Positions 1 through 11,591 of a stretch of DNA of 64,000 nt are shown here, piece by piece. Both the position numbers and the translations under genes were made by a program. A model generated the notes under the pieces. The model was given only the letters and a program-made list of their open reading frames with translations, ran no database searches and had not been told where the DNA came from. How positions within the stretch are numbered: the first letter of the stretch is position 1; every line of letters begins with the position of its first letter. The DNA comes from Maratus speciosus. Its lineage: Eukaryota; Arthropoda; Arachnida; Araneae; Salticidae. The DNA lies in contig OZ010800.1 in NCBI GenBank assembly GCA_963932465.1, forward strand, positions 94,352,807 to 94,416,806, given 5' to 3'.

Positions 1-135
1 ATATTGTCGCAACTAGGGGCATAAAAGAGAAGAAATGATCCTAAATTATTGTTTGACTATCAAAAATTAAGGAATAATAAGGATAAAAGCAATAAAAAAT
101 GGATTTTTATCCTGGTTCAAAGTTAACAAGCCATT

Positions 136-1120
136 CAGGGTAACTTTGCACCATATGATAAATTTTTATATAAAATAATTCATTATAAAAAAAGTATTGT
201 AGTCAGGACAACTTTAAACCCCAAAAAATGTTTTCAGATATGTAAAGACTCTGAATTTACACATACCAACATCACAAGATATGTATAATTTATGATATTA
301 CAACAAATATCAGGCATAAGAAAAGTGGAAAGAAGAGAAGCATGAACATTTAGGAAAAAAAAACCTGTTTATTGTTCATACAAAATATAAAAATGCATTG
401 GAGAACAATATCAATTTTTTTAACTCAATAATATATCCATAGTTACAGTAATACATACTAGTACTAGTATTATTCAAAAAAGAATAAAAAATGTCGAATG
501 CATGAAATGTCAAATTTGAGTAGTACCGCCCCGAAAAACGCCTTTAAACGGATTTTATGTATTTTAATCATATATGTGAAAATATTTACATGTTATATCT
601 AATGGTCATTTTCGGTATTTATATAAGATATACGCGCAAATACGGGAAATTTTTGACAGTAGCACCTACAATTAGTAAATTATAAGCATCAGTATAACTT
701 TGAGCTGGCTCAAAGTTACCCTGAAAATGCGGTAAAATGTTAGTACCTTCTTATTTTACATTTTATTAACTATTAATAAACGAATAATCACAAAATGTTA
801 ACACATTTACAACTTTCAGATAATAATATGTCTTATAAATGAGTATATTGTTACTTACTATGAAAATTTAATTGGATTACAACAACTTCAAAACAGCATT
901 CAAAATTAACTTGAAAACAGTACTTTCAAAAATAGTTAGATAATGCAATTAATTGCGCATAATGTTGCTAATTTGTTTTCTAAAATAAAGAGTAGAAATC
1001 CCAGTTTAGAACCTCGCCAACAGAGCACAATTCTGGAGTTTATTTAGTCTTTTAGAGTTAAAAATATTGAAAAAATAGGAGGTGGTGCAAAGTTACACCC
1101 CGGGATTCAAAGTTACCCTG
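136..1120. mobile_element. Putative ~985-bp TIR element (CAGGGTAACTTTG ends)
   Basis: The left end reads CAGGGTAACTTTGCACC and the right end is its inverse (TTCAAAGTTACCCTG), giving terminal inverted repeats of about 13-17 bp. ATT lies next to both ends and could be a short target duplication. The motif CAAAGTTAC recurs inside near 711 and 1086, so the ends carry iterated subterminal copies. No coding potential is visible between them. The superfamily is unknown. The alternative is chance clustering of a short dispersed motif. Confidence 0.45.
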
Positions 1121-2751
1121 ATTGACTGTATCTTATTTTCTGCTATTTTGACCCGACTCATAGGAATGAGGCTTTCTCTTTACATACGGATTCATTCGTC
1201 GACGATTTCTATTAGAAAACAAAATGTTGGTATCTGCCAATAGAATTTTTGATGTTGAGAAAAATATTCGACGTTCACACATTAAACTTTCACAGCATAG
1301 TTTAAAAGCTTATACGGTCACCGCTTCACATTTTATAGACAATGGTACACCGGCCGTTCTGCCACTGTTCTAATATATATCCCTCCCTTTCAGTTCACCA
1401 CATGTGAAGATAGGAGGGTGCATCAATAGGTTTTTGGCCTCACATAGGAAAAAGTGAGTGAAATTTATAAAATTGCTACATTTTATTAGTCCTTTTCTAT
1501 GTAATCAGTGTGCACAGTAACACATCTGTGCAACCGGTATTTGAAAGAGAGAGGGGAGGATGTATTCCAGGAGACGCGATTCTAGATCCAAAGGTTGGCA
1601 TTTTTTTAACATTTACCGACCCCGACATGTGACATATTGTTGGAAAGGCCTGTGACATTTTAATCCTTTCTGCGTCTACTCCAGACTTCTTTAATTCCCT
1701 TCGTTATCCCCTTATTTTCTACCTATGAGCCCCCAAAACTAATTGAAGAAACTTTTTTCAGTAAATAAATATTTACAATTTGAAGAACGATCTGATATTT
1801 CTATCAAGCGGTATCGAATTGCGTACGTATGTACGTTCTTACATATGTACGTACATGCATACATACATAATCTGTAGGGGCAAAAGCTCTTAGGCAATAC
1901 CCTGTACCTAAAAAACCTGCAATACGAGAGTAAAAGTATTGTTTTTATCTCTTCAATTCGGTTGTCACATAAAAATGGAATTTAAGTAGTCCCCCCGAAA
2001 AGAAATTATAATAAAAATGGCAACAATATGTAGAATACTTTTTTGCAGAAATTGGCACTCAAGACTATAACTAATACGATCATAATTCGAACATGGTCCG
2101 GCAAATCCCGACACATGTTTAAAAAGCTTTCGAAATTTTAAATTAGAGCCAAACACGCTTTAAAAATAACCCTTTTACACAATTAATGTTTTTTATATTA
2201 CATTAAAAACTAAACTATTTAAATTAATGCATAGTTTAACTCTAACTACTCTGACCTTTGTTAAACACTTAATCCATGTTTAGTTTCAATTCAACAATTC
2301 ATTGAGCCACAAAAAAATTTATTTAATCATAACAACAATGCCAAAAAGCAACAAAAAACCACTACTTCTCTCAAAGAAACTTCCTCTTCAACTGAAGACA
2401 GGAGCCACCGGAAATAACTTAGGCTCATAAAAGAGACATAGATCGACTGGCCATGAAAAATGGTGCTGTACATTAATATTAAGTAGCGCAAGGAATGCCC
2501 TGATAAACAAGCTCAAGATCTACATTCGCTTAAAACGTTTTTGTGCGTATGGTGAACATGGGAAGGGAATATTAATTACGAATTGCTTGAACGGAACAAC
2601 AACGTCAGCGCGGAACTCAATGTTTAGAAGATGGAAACACTCAGTAGGGTTATTCAAGAGAAAAGACCTAATTGAAAGCATGAATTTCTTTTGCTGCACT
2701 CCAACGCCCGCCCTCATATCGCCAATATAACCAAGGAAGCCATTCTAACGC
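1121..2751. other. Intergenic, no gene seen
   Basis: AT-rich unique-looking sequence. It contains a short TACGTA/CATA simple-sequence patch near 1821-1869. Open frames are short and show no recognisable domain. Confidence 0.5.
1821..1869. repeat. Degenerate TACG/TACA simple repeat
   Basis: Alternating GTACGT, ACATATGTAC and CATACATA units form a short imperfect microsatellite with local palindromes. Confidence 0.6.
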
Positions 2752-2884
2752 TTGAAATTTTAAAATACTCATTAAATTATATAAAAATGTGTTGTCCCAA
2801 AAGTACAGACACGTGTATTTTTCTTACACTTATAAAAGTAATTTAAAACTTACTTTTAATATTTAATTTTATTTCCCGAACACT

Positions 2885-3175
2885 TTATGACATCAAATAC
2901 GCGTTGTTCCATAGACTTGACTAAGTATTGCATTACAGAAGGAGGTATTTTATACCACGCTTTGTCAATTGCAATTTTTAAGTCATTTACACACATATAT
3001 ATATTGCTTTCCATTTTCATATATTTTACGAGATAAGATCCCCCATATGTTCTCCATGGGATTCAAATCTGTACTAAGTGCTGGCCAGTCTAATAGTGTG
3101 ATATTGTTTTGCCTAAACCATGTTTTCATAATGTGGAGGTTTGAATGGAATCTTGTTGAAAAACACAGTTCGGTC
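2885..3175 (-). pseudogene. Inverted duplicate of the Tc3-like transposase C-terminus
   Basis: The minus strand reads the same C-terminal part of the transposase as the plus strand at 3673-3975: from the second catalytic block through the PDLNP region to the end of the protein. It joins the plus-strand N-terminal part head to head at about 3176. It cannot encode a functional enzyme. Transcription across 2752-4108 in either direction would give a long double-stranded RNA. Confidence 0.75.
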
Positions 3176-3176
3176 T

Positions 3177-3985
3177 TGCTAGCAAATCCAAATTACGTGA
3201 TGATAGAGTGACATTAAAAATAGCTTCAGTTGATAATTTATCTGTATGTGAAATTGCATCAATTTCCAGAACTTCAAAAAGTACTGTACACAGAAGAATT
3301 AAATCTTCAATAAATATTGTTTACAGGAGAATGTAAGCAAAAACTTGCTTAAAGAAGAAACATAAAGATGCACATCTAAAGTGGGCTAAGAAAGCATATG
3401 TCATGCGGTGAAACATGGTTTTCTGTCATCTTCAGTGATGAAAAGAAATGGAATTAAGACGGCCCTGATGGTCATAAATTTTATTGCATGACCTAAGAAA
3501 GAACACAAGAACTGTTTCAGCAAGCAACAATGCGGAGGTTCCGTAATGTACTAAAGAGGAGTTTCTTTCAACGGCCAAACTTTTCTAGGATTTATGGACA
3601 GAAAAAGGAAATCAGAGGATTATCAAGATATTTTACGTAACAATTAACTGACAATTATGGATTTGAGAGCAGGACCGAACTGTTTCTTCCAACAAGATGG
3701 GGTATCCATCCATGCCTCCACATCATTGAAAACATGGTTTAGGCAAAACAGCATCACACTATTAGACTGACCAGCATTTAGTCCAGATTTAAATCCCAAG
3801 GAGAACATATGAGTGATCTTATCTCGTGAAACATATGAAAATGGAAAGCAATATACATGTGTAAAGGACTTAAAAAATGCATATTGACAAAGCGTGGTAT
3901 GAAAAAGCTCCTTCTGTATTGCAACGCTTAGTTAATTCTGCGGAACAACGCGTATTTGATGTTATAAAGTGCCGTGGCAATACAT
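3177..3985 (+). pseudogene. Tc3-like transposase pseudogene
   Basis: Reading the three forward frames together recovers an IS630/Tc1 superfamily DDE transposase. A helix-turn-helix segment is visible (SVDNLSVCEIASISRTSKST, 3220-3285). A first catalytic block VIFSDEKKWN lies near 3425-3455, followed by DGPDGHKFY, which strongly recalls Tc3. A second block FFQQDG (the second Asp) is near 3682-3699, and the third block PAFSPDLNPKENI (the catalytic Glu) near 3770-3812. The C-terminus (KAWYEKAPSVLQRLVNSAEQ) is near 3890-3950. Stops and frameshifts throughout (for example just after EKKWN) and the absence of a start codon show it is dead. In the intact family the enzyme cuts and pastes the element at TA sites. 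Confidence 0.85.
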
Positions 3986-4439
3986 ATACATATTACAAGT
4001 AAGCTTTTGGTTACTTTTATAAATGTAAAACAAAAAAAAAATTACAGGTGTCTATACTTTTGGGACAGAACATTTTTACATAATTTAATGTATATTTTAT
4101 AATTTCAAACCTTTGATCATAATTTATATGTGTATATCAGCAAAACTGTTTTATTTATTACCTATCTCATGTATTTTAATTGTACCTTATTATTTTTATG
4201 TTAATGCAAATTTTTTTGTTTGTCTAAACTTTTGGGGCGCTGTGTATAAGGGGGGTTACCATAGGGGTACCCTGTTGTGTCTTCAAATGCCGCCAAATTT
4301 GGCGACCAACTTGGCGATATCTCTAATATTTCGCCAAATTCCCACTTCCATTGTAAACCAATAGGTTTACTTGCTTACAGAAAATCATCAAATTGAGATA
4401 TTTTAATGCAAAAAAAAAAATATATATATATATATTAGC

Positions 4440-4740
4440 TTAAGGGTTTATTGAGTAAATTAAATTATTAGTAAAAGTAACGTGATACAGCTTAGCGTAT
4501 AGATATGTTTAGCATGCTTTCCGAAACATACATTTTAAGGGAGACAAAACTGGTCGCCAAGGGCGGCTAGTCGCTTACGAATTTGGCACAATTCTCATTC
4601 AAATTCAGTATTGACGAATATTCTCTTATCGAGTTCGTCGCATTTTAGCTTCGTAAAATTTGACTAAAATCAGCTTCGAGTGAAACTTGAAAAATTTTAA
4701 AACCAAGAAATATGAAAGCTACCTCTTCATCCCGGCACTG
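4440..4740. repeat. Dispersed repeat shared with ~40.1-40.3 kb and ~43.8-43.9 kb
   Basis: The segment around 4590-4740 (CATTCAAATTCAGT.TTGA, TTCGCATTTTAG, AAAACCAAGAAATA) recurs at about 40185-40310. The segment 4440-4570 (AAAGTAAC.TGATACA, TTTAAGGGAG.C) recurs at about 43800-43880. Short TTGGCGA/TTGGCGAA words recur around all three. This is probably one old element, fragmented differently at each site. No coding potential was seen. Confidence 0.6.
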
Positions 4741-5108
4741 ACCGAAAGGGGTTTTCGTCTTGTTTTCAAAACGTATATCACTTGGAGCGATGTATTTCAT
4801 CCAGTAGTAATGTAGCTTCTAATCATTTAACATCTTAAGTCTATTTCTAAAAACGTGACACGGCCCCAATATGGGTAACTGAAGCAATAGTGGAATTGGG
4901 ATACTCTATCTGACATTTAATAAACTCTTTGATTCATCTTACGGATACTTTCATTATTCACGGGAAAACATCCAAGGAATCAAGCCCTAGTTCGCCACAC
5001 TGACCATGAAAGTACGACAGCAACTTAATAATTCTGGTTGGTTATAAGTAACGAGTGTATTTTCCTATTGCCTAATTCCGACATGTCTTAGTCTACAATT
5101 GTAAAGTG

Positions 5109-5109
<1 letters not shown>

Positions 5110-5147
<38 letters not shown>
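5110..5147. repeat. (TA)n microsatellite
   Basis: Uninterrupted AT/TA dinucleotide run of about 38 bp. Confidence 0.95.
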
Positions 5148-5151
<4 letters not shown>

Positions 5152-5692
5152 TATGAGTGTGTGTGTAACATTTACTCAAATCCTGCCGTGTGAATCGTAG
5201 CAGTATTGGTGTAAAATACTTATACAATCCACCACTGGAGATTATTGCAGGCATATACTAGGCCATAGAGATTCACTCGTATATCGCACCAACCAATGTA
5301 TTAAAAATGCAGTCTTCATGGTCATTAGGAAGGGAATGGTTTGATAAAAGCATGGGGATTTTCCATAAATAACAACAGAAACATGATGTCAAATAGCAGT
5401 TTATTGAAGGCAAGTAAATCTATGCAATTGTATTCATTTCGAGTAAGATCACATTTATTACGATGAATATAGACTCAGAAGCATCATCACAACTAAAAGA
5501 CAAAAAACTCTCCCAGTGACGTGGACTTTTTAAGCCAAGCAAAAATCGTACAATATCTGCGCTCTCAGAGAATGTAACGGTATATATTCGCAAAAAGGAA
5601 ACGCGTAAGCATAGAGATGCTCAAAGCAAGTCAATCTCGCAAAATGGAAGGAGAAGGAGAGAGGGGTCTAGTCCCGTGATTGGAATAACTCC

Positions 5693-5713
5693 GGGGCGGG
5701 GGTGGGGGGGGGG
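5693..5713 (+). other. G-tract with G-quadruplex potential
   Basis: Runs of 4, 5 and about 10 G separated by single bases (C, T). They satisfy the usual G3+ spacing for a quadruplex if the last run is split. Conspicuous in an otherwise AT-rich locus. Confidence 0.6.
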
Positions 5714-6100
5714 AGACGTGTTGACAGAGACTTATTACCTGTCGGTGGTAGCTTTATAACGTAAAGCGCCAAGCACTTCCGAGAAGTTTTCGCAAAGCAC
5801 TCTGGGAAATGAAATGATCTAATAAAATATAATGGTATTGATAACCTTCGAACGAGAAAAGAAGAGAATTTAATGCCTCAATAAAATGGAAGAAATAAAG
5901 TAACTTAGTGGGTTTTATAAAGAAGTATAGCTATGAACCGATTAATGTTTTAGAATAATAAATAAAAGAATACGCTGGAATAAAGGCATAAAATAAAAAG
6001 TGTAATTAAGATATTATTAAAAGACAGGTAAAAAGGGTGGACATTATAAGAATTTGGAATAGTTTAACTAAGATAAAATAACGAAAATTTTTATTATTAC

Positions 6101-6113
6101 ATATATATATATG

Positions 6114-6154
<41 letters not shown>
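6101..6154. repeat. (TA)n microsatellite abutting a transposon end
   Basis: About 54 bp of TA repeats with minor interruptions. It ends a few bases before the CAGGGTGGTC terminus of the 6159-8205 element, consistent with insertion at a TA target in pre-existing TA repeats. Confidence 0.9.
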
Positions 6155-6158
<4 letters not shown>

Positions 6159-6653
6159 CAGGGTGGTCAAAAAAATCTTCCCCGATATATGTACCCTTAG
6201 CAATCTGACCGCTCAACCAACCGAAAGGAAATTTCAGATTTAGTTATTTGAAGGTATGTGCTCGAGATCGTTATGATTTAAAACAATCGCGCTCTCCCGT
6301 TTACGGTTACTGTGAACAAATTTCGAAATTTTCGAATGGCGACACCATTATTTTCCTGCTGAAATTCATCAGCGCATTGAAAAACCATAAATGACATTGG
6401 AATGATACACGTATGACTAAAATTGCCGGTGTAATATCATGGCTCTCAATCCTAATCAGTTCCTATGCAATTTAATATTCAGCACTCTAAAACTTCTGAT
6501 TACATTTTCATTTTCCCTATGCGTACAAAAACAATTCAAAAGCAGGTTTTTGAAACAAATCTTACAAAATTACTCTGTTCAACTGAAATAAAAAATTGGC
6601 TGCTGAAACCCATGTCTTGTAGCCAGCCCTTTGTTCCTCGCAATGGTCTTTTT

Positions 6654-7886
6654 AGGTGCGTTCGTAATTATATAAATACGTAGCACCTATAGTCGTCGTT
6701 CAGTCCGTCCGTTCGTCTGTCCGCATGTAACAGAGCAAAAGCTACCCAACCGAATGGTCTGAAATTTCAAATATATGATTGTTACAAAATTTTGTCGAGC
6801 CATTTCAAATTTTATGAAAATCGGATGTATAGTTTAATTACAGGGACAGTCAAAAGTTTTTCTTTACATTACGGCCAATGGGAAAAATTATTGCAAGTGC
6901 ATTTTAATGATATTAGAGCCTTCCGAATGATCTGAAATTTTAAAGATATAACTGTTGCAAAATTTTGTCGAGCCATTTCAAATTTTATGAAAATCGGAAG
7001 CATAGTTTAATTACAGGGACAGTCAAAAGTTTTTCTTTACATTACGGCCGATGGGAAAAATTATTGCAAGTGCATTTTAATGATATTACATTACAGCCTT
7101 CCGAATGATCTAAAATTTTAAAGATATAACTGTTGCAAAATTTTGTCGAGCCGTTTCAAATTTTAGGAAAATCGGATGTATAATAGTTTAATTACAGGGA
7201 CAGTCAAAAGTTTTTCTTTACATTACGGCCAATGGGGAAAATTATTGCAAGTGCATTTTAATGATATTAGAGCCTTCCGAATGATCTGAAATTTTAAAGA
7301 TATAACTGTTGCAAAATTTTGTCGAGCCATTTCAAATTTTAGGAAAATCGGATGCATAGTCTAATTACAGGGACAGTCAAAAGTTTTTCTTTACATTACG
7401 GCCAATGGGAAAAATTATTGCAAGTGCATTTTAATGATATTACAGCCTTCCGAATGGTCTGAAATTTTAAAGATATAATTGTTGCAAAGTTTTGTTGAGC
7501 TATTTCAAATTTTAGGAAAATCGGATGTATAGTTTAATTACAGGGACAGTCGAAAGTGTTCCGTTACATTACGGGGAATGGGAAAAATTATTGCAAGTGC
7601 ATTTTAATGATATTACAGCCTTCCGAATGGTCTGAAATTTTAAAGATATAATTGTTGCAAAGTTTTGTTGAGCTATTTCAAATTATAGGAAAATCGGATG
7701 TATAGTTTAACTACAGGGACAGTCAAAAGTGTTCCGTTACATTACGGGGAATGGGAAAAAATTATTGGAAGTGCATTTTAATGATGTTACAGACTATGCA
7801 CTTTATGAAGTGCAGAAAATTATACATTCAGTACAATATGGGGTTCCAAAAATAATTATAAAACTAGTTATAGTACGAACGCACCT
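6654..7886 (+). mobile_element. AGGTGCGTTCGTA-ended MITE with internal array
   Basis: Ends are AGGTGCGTTCGTAATTATATAA and the inverse TATAGTACGAACGCACCT. The same ends bound compact copies at 27598-27990 (minus) and 28095-28453 (plus), which are about 360-390 bp with a single internal unit. Here the internal unit occurs six times, lengthening the element to 1.23 kb. Sequence just outside the right end (CACGTTTGGCGAGCA) is also shared with the 27.6-kb copy, so the true element may extend further. Confidence 0.75.
6747..7795 (+). repeat. Six-copy 173-bp tandem repeat
   Basis: The anchor CAGGGACAGT occurs at 6841, 7014, 7195, 7368, 7541 and 7714, giving spacings of 173, 181, 173, 173 and 173. 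The 181 spacing reflects a small duplication of TTACA. Each unit has TTCCGAATG.TCTGAAATTT, GTCGAGCCATTTCAAATTTT, the CAGGGACAGT anchor and AAGTGCATTTTAATGATATT. Unit-to-unit divergence is low, so the expansion is relatively recent. Confidence 0.9.
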
Positions 7887-8205
7887 CATTTGCCACGTTT
7901 GGCGAGCAATTTCCAACTTGTTTGAAACTGTCGGCGATTTTGATCGTACGTGTACATTCCAACTCCATTTACGATTTTTCAATGCGCTGGTCAATTTGCG
8001 CATGAAAAATATGGGTGTTACCATCCGAAATTTTCGAATTTTTTTTTTCACTTTAAACGTAACCGTTAGAGCTCTATTGTTTTAAATCATCACGATCTCG
8101 AGCGCATACCTTCAAATAAGCGTATCTAAAATTACTTTTTGATTGGTTGAGCGATTAGGCCGCTAGAGGTTCATATATCGGGGAAGTTTTTTTATGACCA
8201 CATTG

Positions 8206-11200
8206 TAGATTTTTATATAATTTGTGCCAAAATGGTGCTGTAAAACACGCAAATTCAACATAAACCAGCAGACGAATATATTTGACCTGAACTTGCACTG
8301 CCCCTTACAAAAGAAGAAAATAAGAAATATAACTGTAAAAAGTTAAAAATTTCAACAATAAATTTAGAAAAAACAAAAGGCGGCCTCATATGCAATGGAG
8401 TGTATTTTAAAAGCAGCCAAGCATTAAAAATTATACAAGTTATGTATTACTGCCTATACAAGCAAAGTATTCCATAACTTTCTGCTTAATAAATTAAAAA
8501 AAAATAATAATAATAAAAGCTAAATAAACTCAACATACGGGAAAACTATGAGGAATCGGGTCTCATTCAGGCACAATGACCTTATACATTTTCTCATTGA
8601 AAGTAAATTCTGCTTTAAAAAAGGGATATTCGAATATATTTCATCGGTGTCCCTTAATAGTAAATGTTTTACTCTTTATTTAATTGAACATTTTTGATAG
8701 GTCACTGAGATAGAAAATAATATTCTTTTCCGTAATGTAAAATGAGTTTTTGAAATATGGTTGCAGATTAGGATCATAAATTTACTATTTTATGGAATGT
8801 GACTTTATGGACTGTGATAAAAATCTTATTATTAAAATAAGTCTTCAACTTTCTTTAACGACAAAACTATTTCTAAATTATATGGCAGTAAGTGATTTTA
8901 ATAGTTGAAAAAAATTCGACTTAAAAAAATTATTTTAGCAAACCATTGGTCCTTCATATGTCAAATTAACAGAAAACAGCAATATTGGAGCGTCTATTAC
9001 TAAACACATTAATTAATTGATTATTTTTAAGGAATATTTTATTTTGTAACATTACAAATCCTGGTTATGAACAAATGGTAACTAAGAAATTGTCTATAGC
9101 TAGAGATTGATTCTCGCTCATTTGTTATGCATACAAAACTATGTAGTTTTCTTTAATAGATTTTTTAAGATAATATAAATGGACTTAGTTGGTTTAGACA
9201 TAAAATAAAATCTTATAAAATAAATCGTTAATTTTTTTAAACATAGCCTACAATAGGAATCTTTATTATAATTCTCCGTATTTATACATAGATGCAAGAA
9301 TTGCAGTATTCTTCCAGAGTCCTACCCAAGCCAAACGTTTTCTGAACCAGAAAGTTTATTTCAATAAATTTTTCTTCTTTATATAACGTAATCATTAGAT
9401 TTTAATTTAAAATTTTTGATTAAATAAAATCTGCGGTTGGAAAAATGTTCGAAGAAAGTCAGATTCTATAGGAATACCTAATTGTTGACATCAGTGTTCA
9501 CATCAGCGAACCCACTGAGTTGAAACTCGTGAGTTTCGCCCAACGTCTGTTAATTTTGAGCGGAATTTGATTAACGTTTTTAAACCACGAGATTGAATTG
9601 AGTCGCACTAAAAAACTTCGTGACTGCAACTCAAACGCATTTTTTTTTTTCATAATTTACTGAACATTTTCTCGCCGTTAAGAACACTTTTTTTTTTATT
9701 TCAAGTCTCTTACTTTTAGAATGGAGCAATATTTTGTTTTTAGCGAATAATATTGATAAAAATTAATTTCTTTGTTTAAAGAGCGTACTTAATGATAATA
9801 TTTTCAATTTAATAAAATTTGAAAAGTTATATTCGGTTTAATGTAGTTTAAAATTACATAAAAGCTAAAATAACTTCTCAGATTTTACTAAATTAGAAAC
9901 ATAATTATTAATGAAATTCTCTAAGCTCAGATATTAATAATTATTAGTCGAATTATTATTATTACTCGAATAATTATTAGCAAAGCTTAATCATATTTCG
10001 CTATATTCTTGCTTCTACATCTCAATAGATGAAACTTATATAAGGCTGCGTATCTACAAGAAGTGTAGAGTAACTATTATTCATACTACCATCGTACTAA
10101 CTATATATTTATACTATCTTCGAAGACTGAATATTTCCGGATTTTTTTCTGTAAAGTATATTTGGCCACGACAGAGGTTTTATATTTAACTGTGTTTGTG
10201 TTAGTGTATTAGCGATTTATTATTCCTGGAGAAATTCACAGTTTGTTAAGTGCGAAAATATTTTAAATTTTAAGTGTTATTACTACGAGTTACTATTATC
10301 AGAATTTCAAATTATATTCTCTAGATTACTGTGTTTGGGTACGTGACTATTAGACATGCAGTAAAATGAAATATATATAGATATATAGCAGGTTAGTACA
10401 GGAAGAGGATTGAGACAAAGCATTAACAAACTTTTGCGAAATAGAAAATATTAGCTGGAGAATTAGAAAGAGTAACCAATATTCAATAATGGAAACAAAT
10501 TGCGAGTAATCATTAAACAAATCATGTAATTACCAAGTAAACGTTTATTTAAAGAAAACGCTTCGTTTTGGTGTTGGTCTAGGAATATTTCCCTTCAAAA
10601 ATTCATCCACTCATACTCATAGCAAGTTAAGCACCTATGGTACTATAATGAAGAGAAAAATTCCCTAAAGCATCGCTTGTACATCATTATAAAATCTGCA
10701 TAGTTAATATATTTAGCAATTACCTTAGACAAATCCGTAGAGTTACAGGCAGAACTCAGCAATTACGCCTGAATCTCACCTATGCTAGTCATCGTTTTTA
10801 ATCTGACAAATCTTCAAATCTTCCGGAAATTAGAAGAGTGAAATGAATCACGGTTTTATGGTATGACATTCAGATGTATTGCTTAGCCTTGCAATTTTTT
10901 CACAAAGAAAATTACATTCATCTCCCCGTAGTAACGTAAATTTTATATTCCCCATTTTTATTTTGACAGGGAAGTGAAATAAACTGTAGCAGAGTTTGAA
11001 TTTAATTTTACACTGTGGTTTTATAATATAAGCATGAGATTGGAATGTCATCCTAATAGATAACCACGAAAATTCTTAATCTGATGCAGCATTAAGATCA
11101 AATCACTTGTACGGAATATACTTAAGGAAATGCAAACTCCCTTATTATACCTCTTTCTAATTTATAAATCTAGTATTTTTACAAAATTTGTTTCAGAAAA

Positions 11201-11306
11201 ACAGTTTTGGTGTCAGTCTACAAAAATTTAGATATAAGATCGTACCCAAATGCATCCAAATCAACGTGAAAGCTTTATCATACTAAAATCATCCAAAAAA
11301 GAAATA
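8206..11306. other. Intergenic, no gene seen
   Basis: About 3.1 kb of AT-rich sequence with short homopolymer runs and scattered AATTATTA-type low complexity (near 9900-9990). No domain, TIR pair or RNA gene could be supported. Confidence 0.5.
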
Positions 11307-11528
11307 CAGTGAAATACCTTTATCGCGAAAATGCCTACATGAAATTTCAGTTAACACGAAATAATATAGCGGACCTGACAGTATACTATGCAATTTAATA
11401 CATTTTTTTTTCTTTTAACATGAAACAAAAATAGTTTAACACGAAAATAAATCTCTTTTTATCTTGTTAGTTTGAGTTAAAATTGGTGAATTTTGTGTTA
11501 CAACCACTGAATTTTGTGTGAATAGCAG

Positions 11529-11531
<3 letters not shown>

Positions 11532-11563
<32 letters not shown>
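11532..11563. repeat. Poly-T tract (32 bp)
   Basis: Uninterrupted T run inside the Tigger-like element. Confidence 0.9.
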
Positions 11564-11564
<1 letters not shown>

Positions 11565-11591
11565 TAAATTAGCGTATGTTTTATGAGCACA

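Larger units (their letters stand above)
2752..4108 (+). mobile_element. Tc3-like DNA transposon rearranged into a ~430-bp-arm hairpin
   Basis: Both ends carry the inverted motif TGTCCCAAAAGTA.AGACAC typical of a Tc1/mariner-type terminus. The inverted match is far longer than a terminal repeat. The left arm (2752-3175) is the inverted counterpart of the right arm (3673-4108), including the 3' end of the transposase gene and about 35 bp that looks like flanking DNA. About 500 bp of single-copy sequence (3176-3672) separates the arms and carries the start of the transposase. This is a foldback produced by inverted duplication of the 3' half, with loss of the original 5' end. Confidence 0.85.
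4741..6100. other. Intergenic, no gene seen
   Basis: AT-rich sequence with a (TA)n microsatellite at 5110-5147 and an isolated G-rich tract at 5693-5713. No recognisable coding region. Confidence 0.5.
6159..8205. mobile_element. 2.05-kb TA-flanked element with ~270-bp TIRs
   Basis: The left end (CAGGGTGGTCA...CTTCCCCGATATATG) and the right end (inverse of CAATGTGGTCA...CTTCCCCGATATATG) match as inverted repeats over about 270 bp (6159-6432 and 7932-8205). TA dinucleotides at 6157-6158 and 8206-8207 suit a TA target duplication, as in Tc1/mariner-type elements. No transposase is recognisable. The interior is taken up largely by another element (6654-7886). Open frames across the right TIR are antisense pairs within the repeat and are not genes. 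Confidence 0.8.

Noticed and set aside
1141..2750. Possible small gene exons near 1965-2156 and 2520-2717 (minus)
   Set aside because: Short isolated frames with no domain and no consistent splice sites linking them.
7729..8085. 118-codon plus-strand frame with an 82-codon antisense frame
   Set aside because: It spans the end of the 173-bp array, the MITE right end and the outer TIR; the left TIR does not keep the frame.
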